From Halanaerobium sp051746665 (GTDB lineage Bacteria; Bacillota; Halanaerobiia; Halanaerobiales; Halanaerobiaceae), in NCBI GenBank assembly GCA_051746665.1, contig JBNJFG010000057.1, positions 1 through 14,048 of the forward strand: a DNA stretch of 14,048 nt. Reading direction: 5' to 3'. Below the pieces are notes generated by a model. The model was not told the origin of the DNA. It saw nothing but the letters and a program-made list of their open reading frames with translations, and did no database searches. Positions 13,728 to 14,048 of this stretch are shown here, piece after piece. The translations under genes were made by a program, and so were the position numbers. The first letter of the stretch is position 1. Each line of letters starts with the position of its first letter.

Positions 13728-14015
13728 ATGTTTATTACCCAGCATCGTAATCAATTATCATATATAATTGGTTTCATTTCTGCTTTAAGTTTTGCCTTAG
13801 TTTATAGTAGATTTGGACTTGAGTTAGCATTAGCTGCTCTTTTAGCTGGTATTTTATTATTTGAGATTTTTAATCATTTCTTTGGAGGTAGACCAGATAT
13901 AATTGTAATGGGCGTTGATAGTGAAGAAGATATCATGAAAACTTTAAAGAAAACAATGTCTAAAGCTATAAAAGAAAAAAATAAGCAAAATTCAAACAAT
14001 AAAAAAAATGATTAA
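13728..14015 (+). CDS. Small membrane protein with two helices, start uncertain
   Basis: The reading frame encodes about 95 aa. Two hydrophobic segments (about residues 10-28 and 31-50, 'LSYIIGFISALSFALVYSRF' and 'LELALAALLAGILLFEIF') are followed by 'GGRPDIIVMGVDSEEDIMKTL' and a Lys/Asn-rich tail, so it should be a small inner-membrane protein with a cytosolic charged end. The first half resembles DUF2273-type proteins in layout, but the match is weak. The ATG at 13728 has only AAAGGA 10 nt before it. The frame is open further upstream to 13647, and a much better AAAAAGGAG (13670-13678) lies 7 nt before an in-frame ATT at 13686. That start would add 14 residues (starting IISRKLEVLKDLLS) that look like part of the protein. 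Function is unknown. Confidence 0.65.
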   Translation: MFITQHRNQLSYIIGFISALSFALVYSRFGLELALAALLAGILLFEIFNHFFGGRPDIIVMGVDSEEDIMKTLKKTMSKAIKEKNKQNSNNKKND

Positions 14016-14048
14016 CTATAATCTAAATCAAATCTCTTTCCTGATAAA

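Noticed and set aside
1..14048. Mobile element, CRISPR array, tRNA or prophage
   Set aside because: No transposase or integrase, no regular repeat-spacer array, no tRNA-like fold and no terminal inverted repeats were seen on either strand.

Overview
The window is AT-rich chromosomal DNA with strong AGGAGG-type ribosome binding sites, TTGACA/TATAAT-type promoters and short intergenic gaps, which points to a low-GC Firmicute-type anaerobe. Protein flavour (K/E/N/I-rich products, a UxaE-type uronate epimerase, a tripartite tricarboxylate transporter and paired anaerobic flavoenzymes) suggests a Halanaerobium-like fermenter. That placement is inference. No rRNA, tRNA, CRISPR, transposase or phage gene was seen.

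Layout. (1) 1-731: the end of a GNAT acetyltransferase gene that enters from the left edge, a bidirectional terminator, and a convergent 51-aa XapX/DUF1427 membrane protein on the minus strand that is easily missed because it is so short. (2) 732-2011: a divergent promoter region and a LacI-family regulator. (3) 2012-10252: one large catabolic cluster. A consensus promoter with three LacI-type operator sequences precedes a 4Fe-4S old-yellow-enzyme-family reductase, a short-chain dehydrogenase, a fumarate-reductase/aspartate-oxidase-type flavoprotein and the TctC binding protein. A hairpin terminator follows tctC, and then come a universal stress protein, TctB and TctA, closed by a second terminator. 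(4) 10253-12874: uxaE (tagaturonate epimerase) and a LacX/YihR-type aldose 1-epimerase, probably co-transcribed. (5) 12875-14048: a conserved-looking protein of unknown function and a small two-helix membrane protein.

How the genes may work together. The LacI-type regulator probably represses both itself and the oxidoreductase/transport operon, because copies of one operator sequence (ideal form GGAAAACGTTTTCC) lie at both promoters. The transporter would bring in a carboxylate. The SDR, the 4Fe-4S OYE-type enzyme and the FrdA-like flavoprotein look like a soluble redox pathway for that carboxylate (alcohol/ketone plus C=C chemistry). The substrate cannot be named from sequence. The neighbouring uronate epimerase hints at sugar acids, but it sits beyond a terminator and has no operator of this type. 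This regulator/three-oxidoreductase/TTT/Usp module is the most interesting part of the window.
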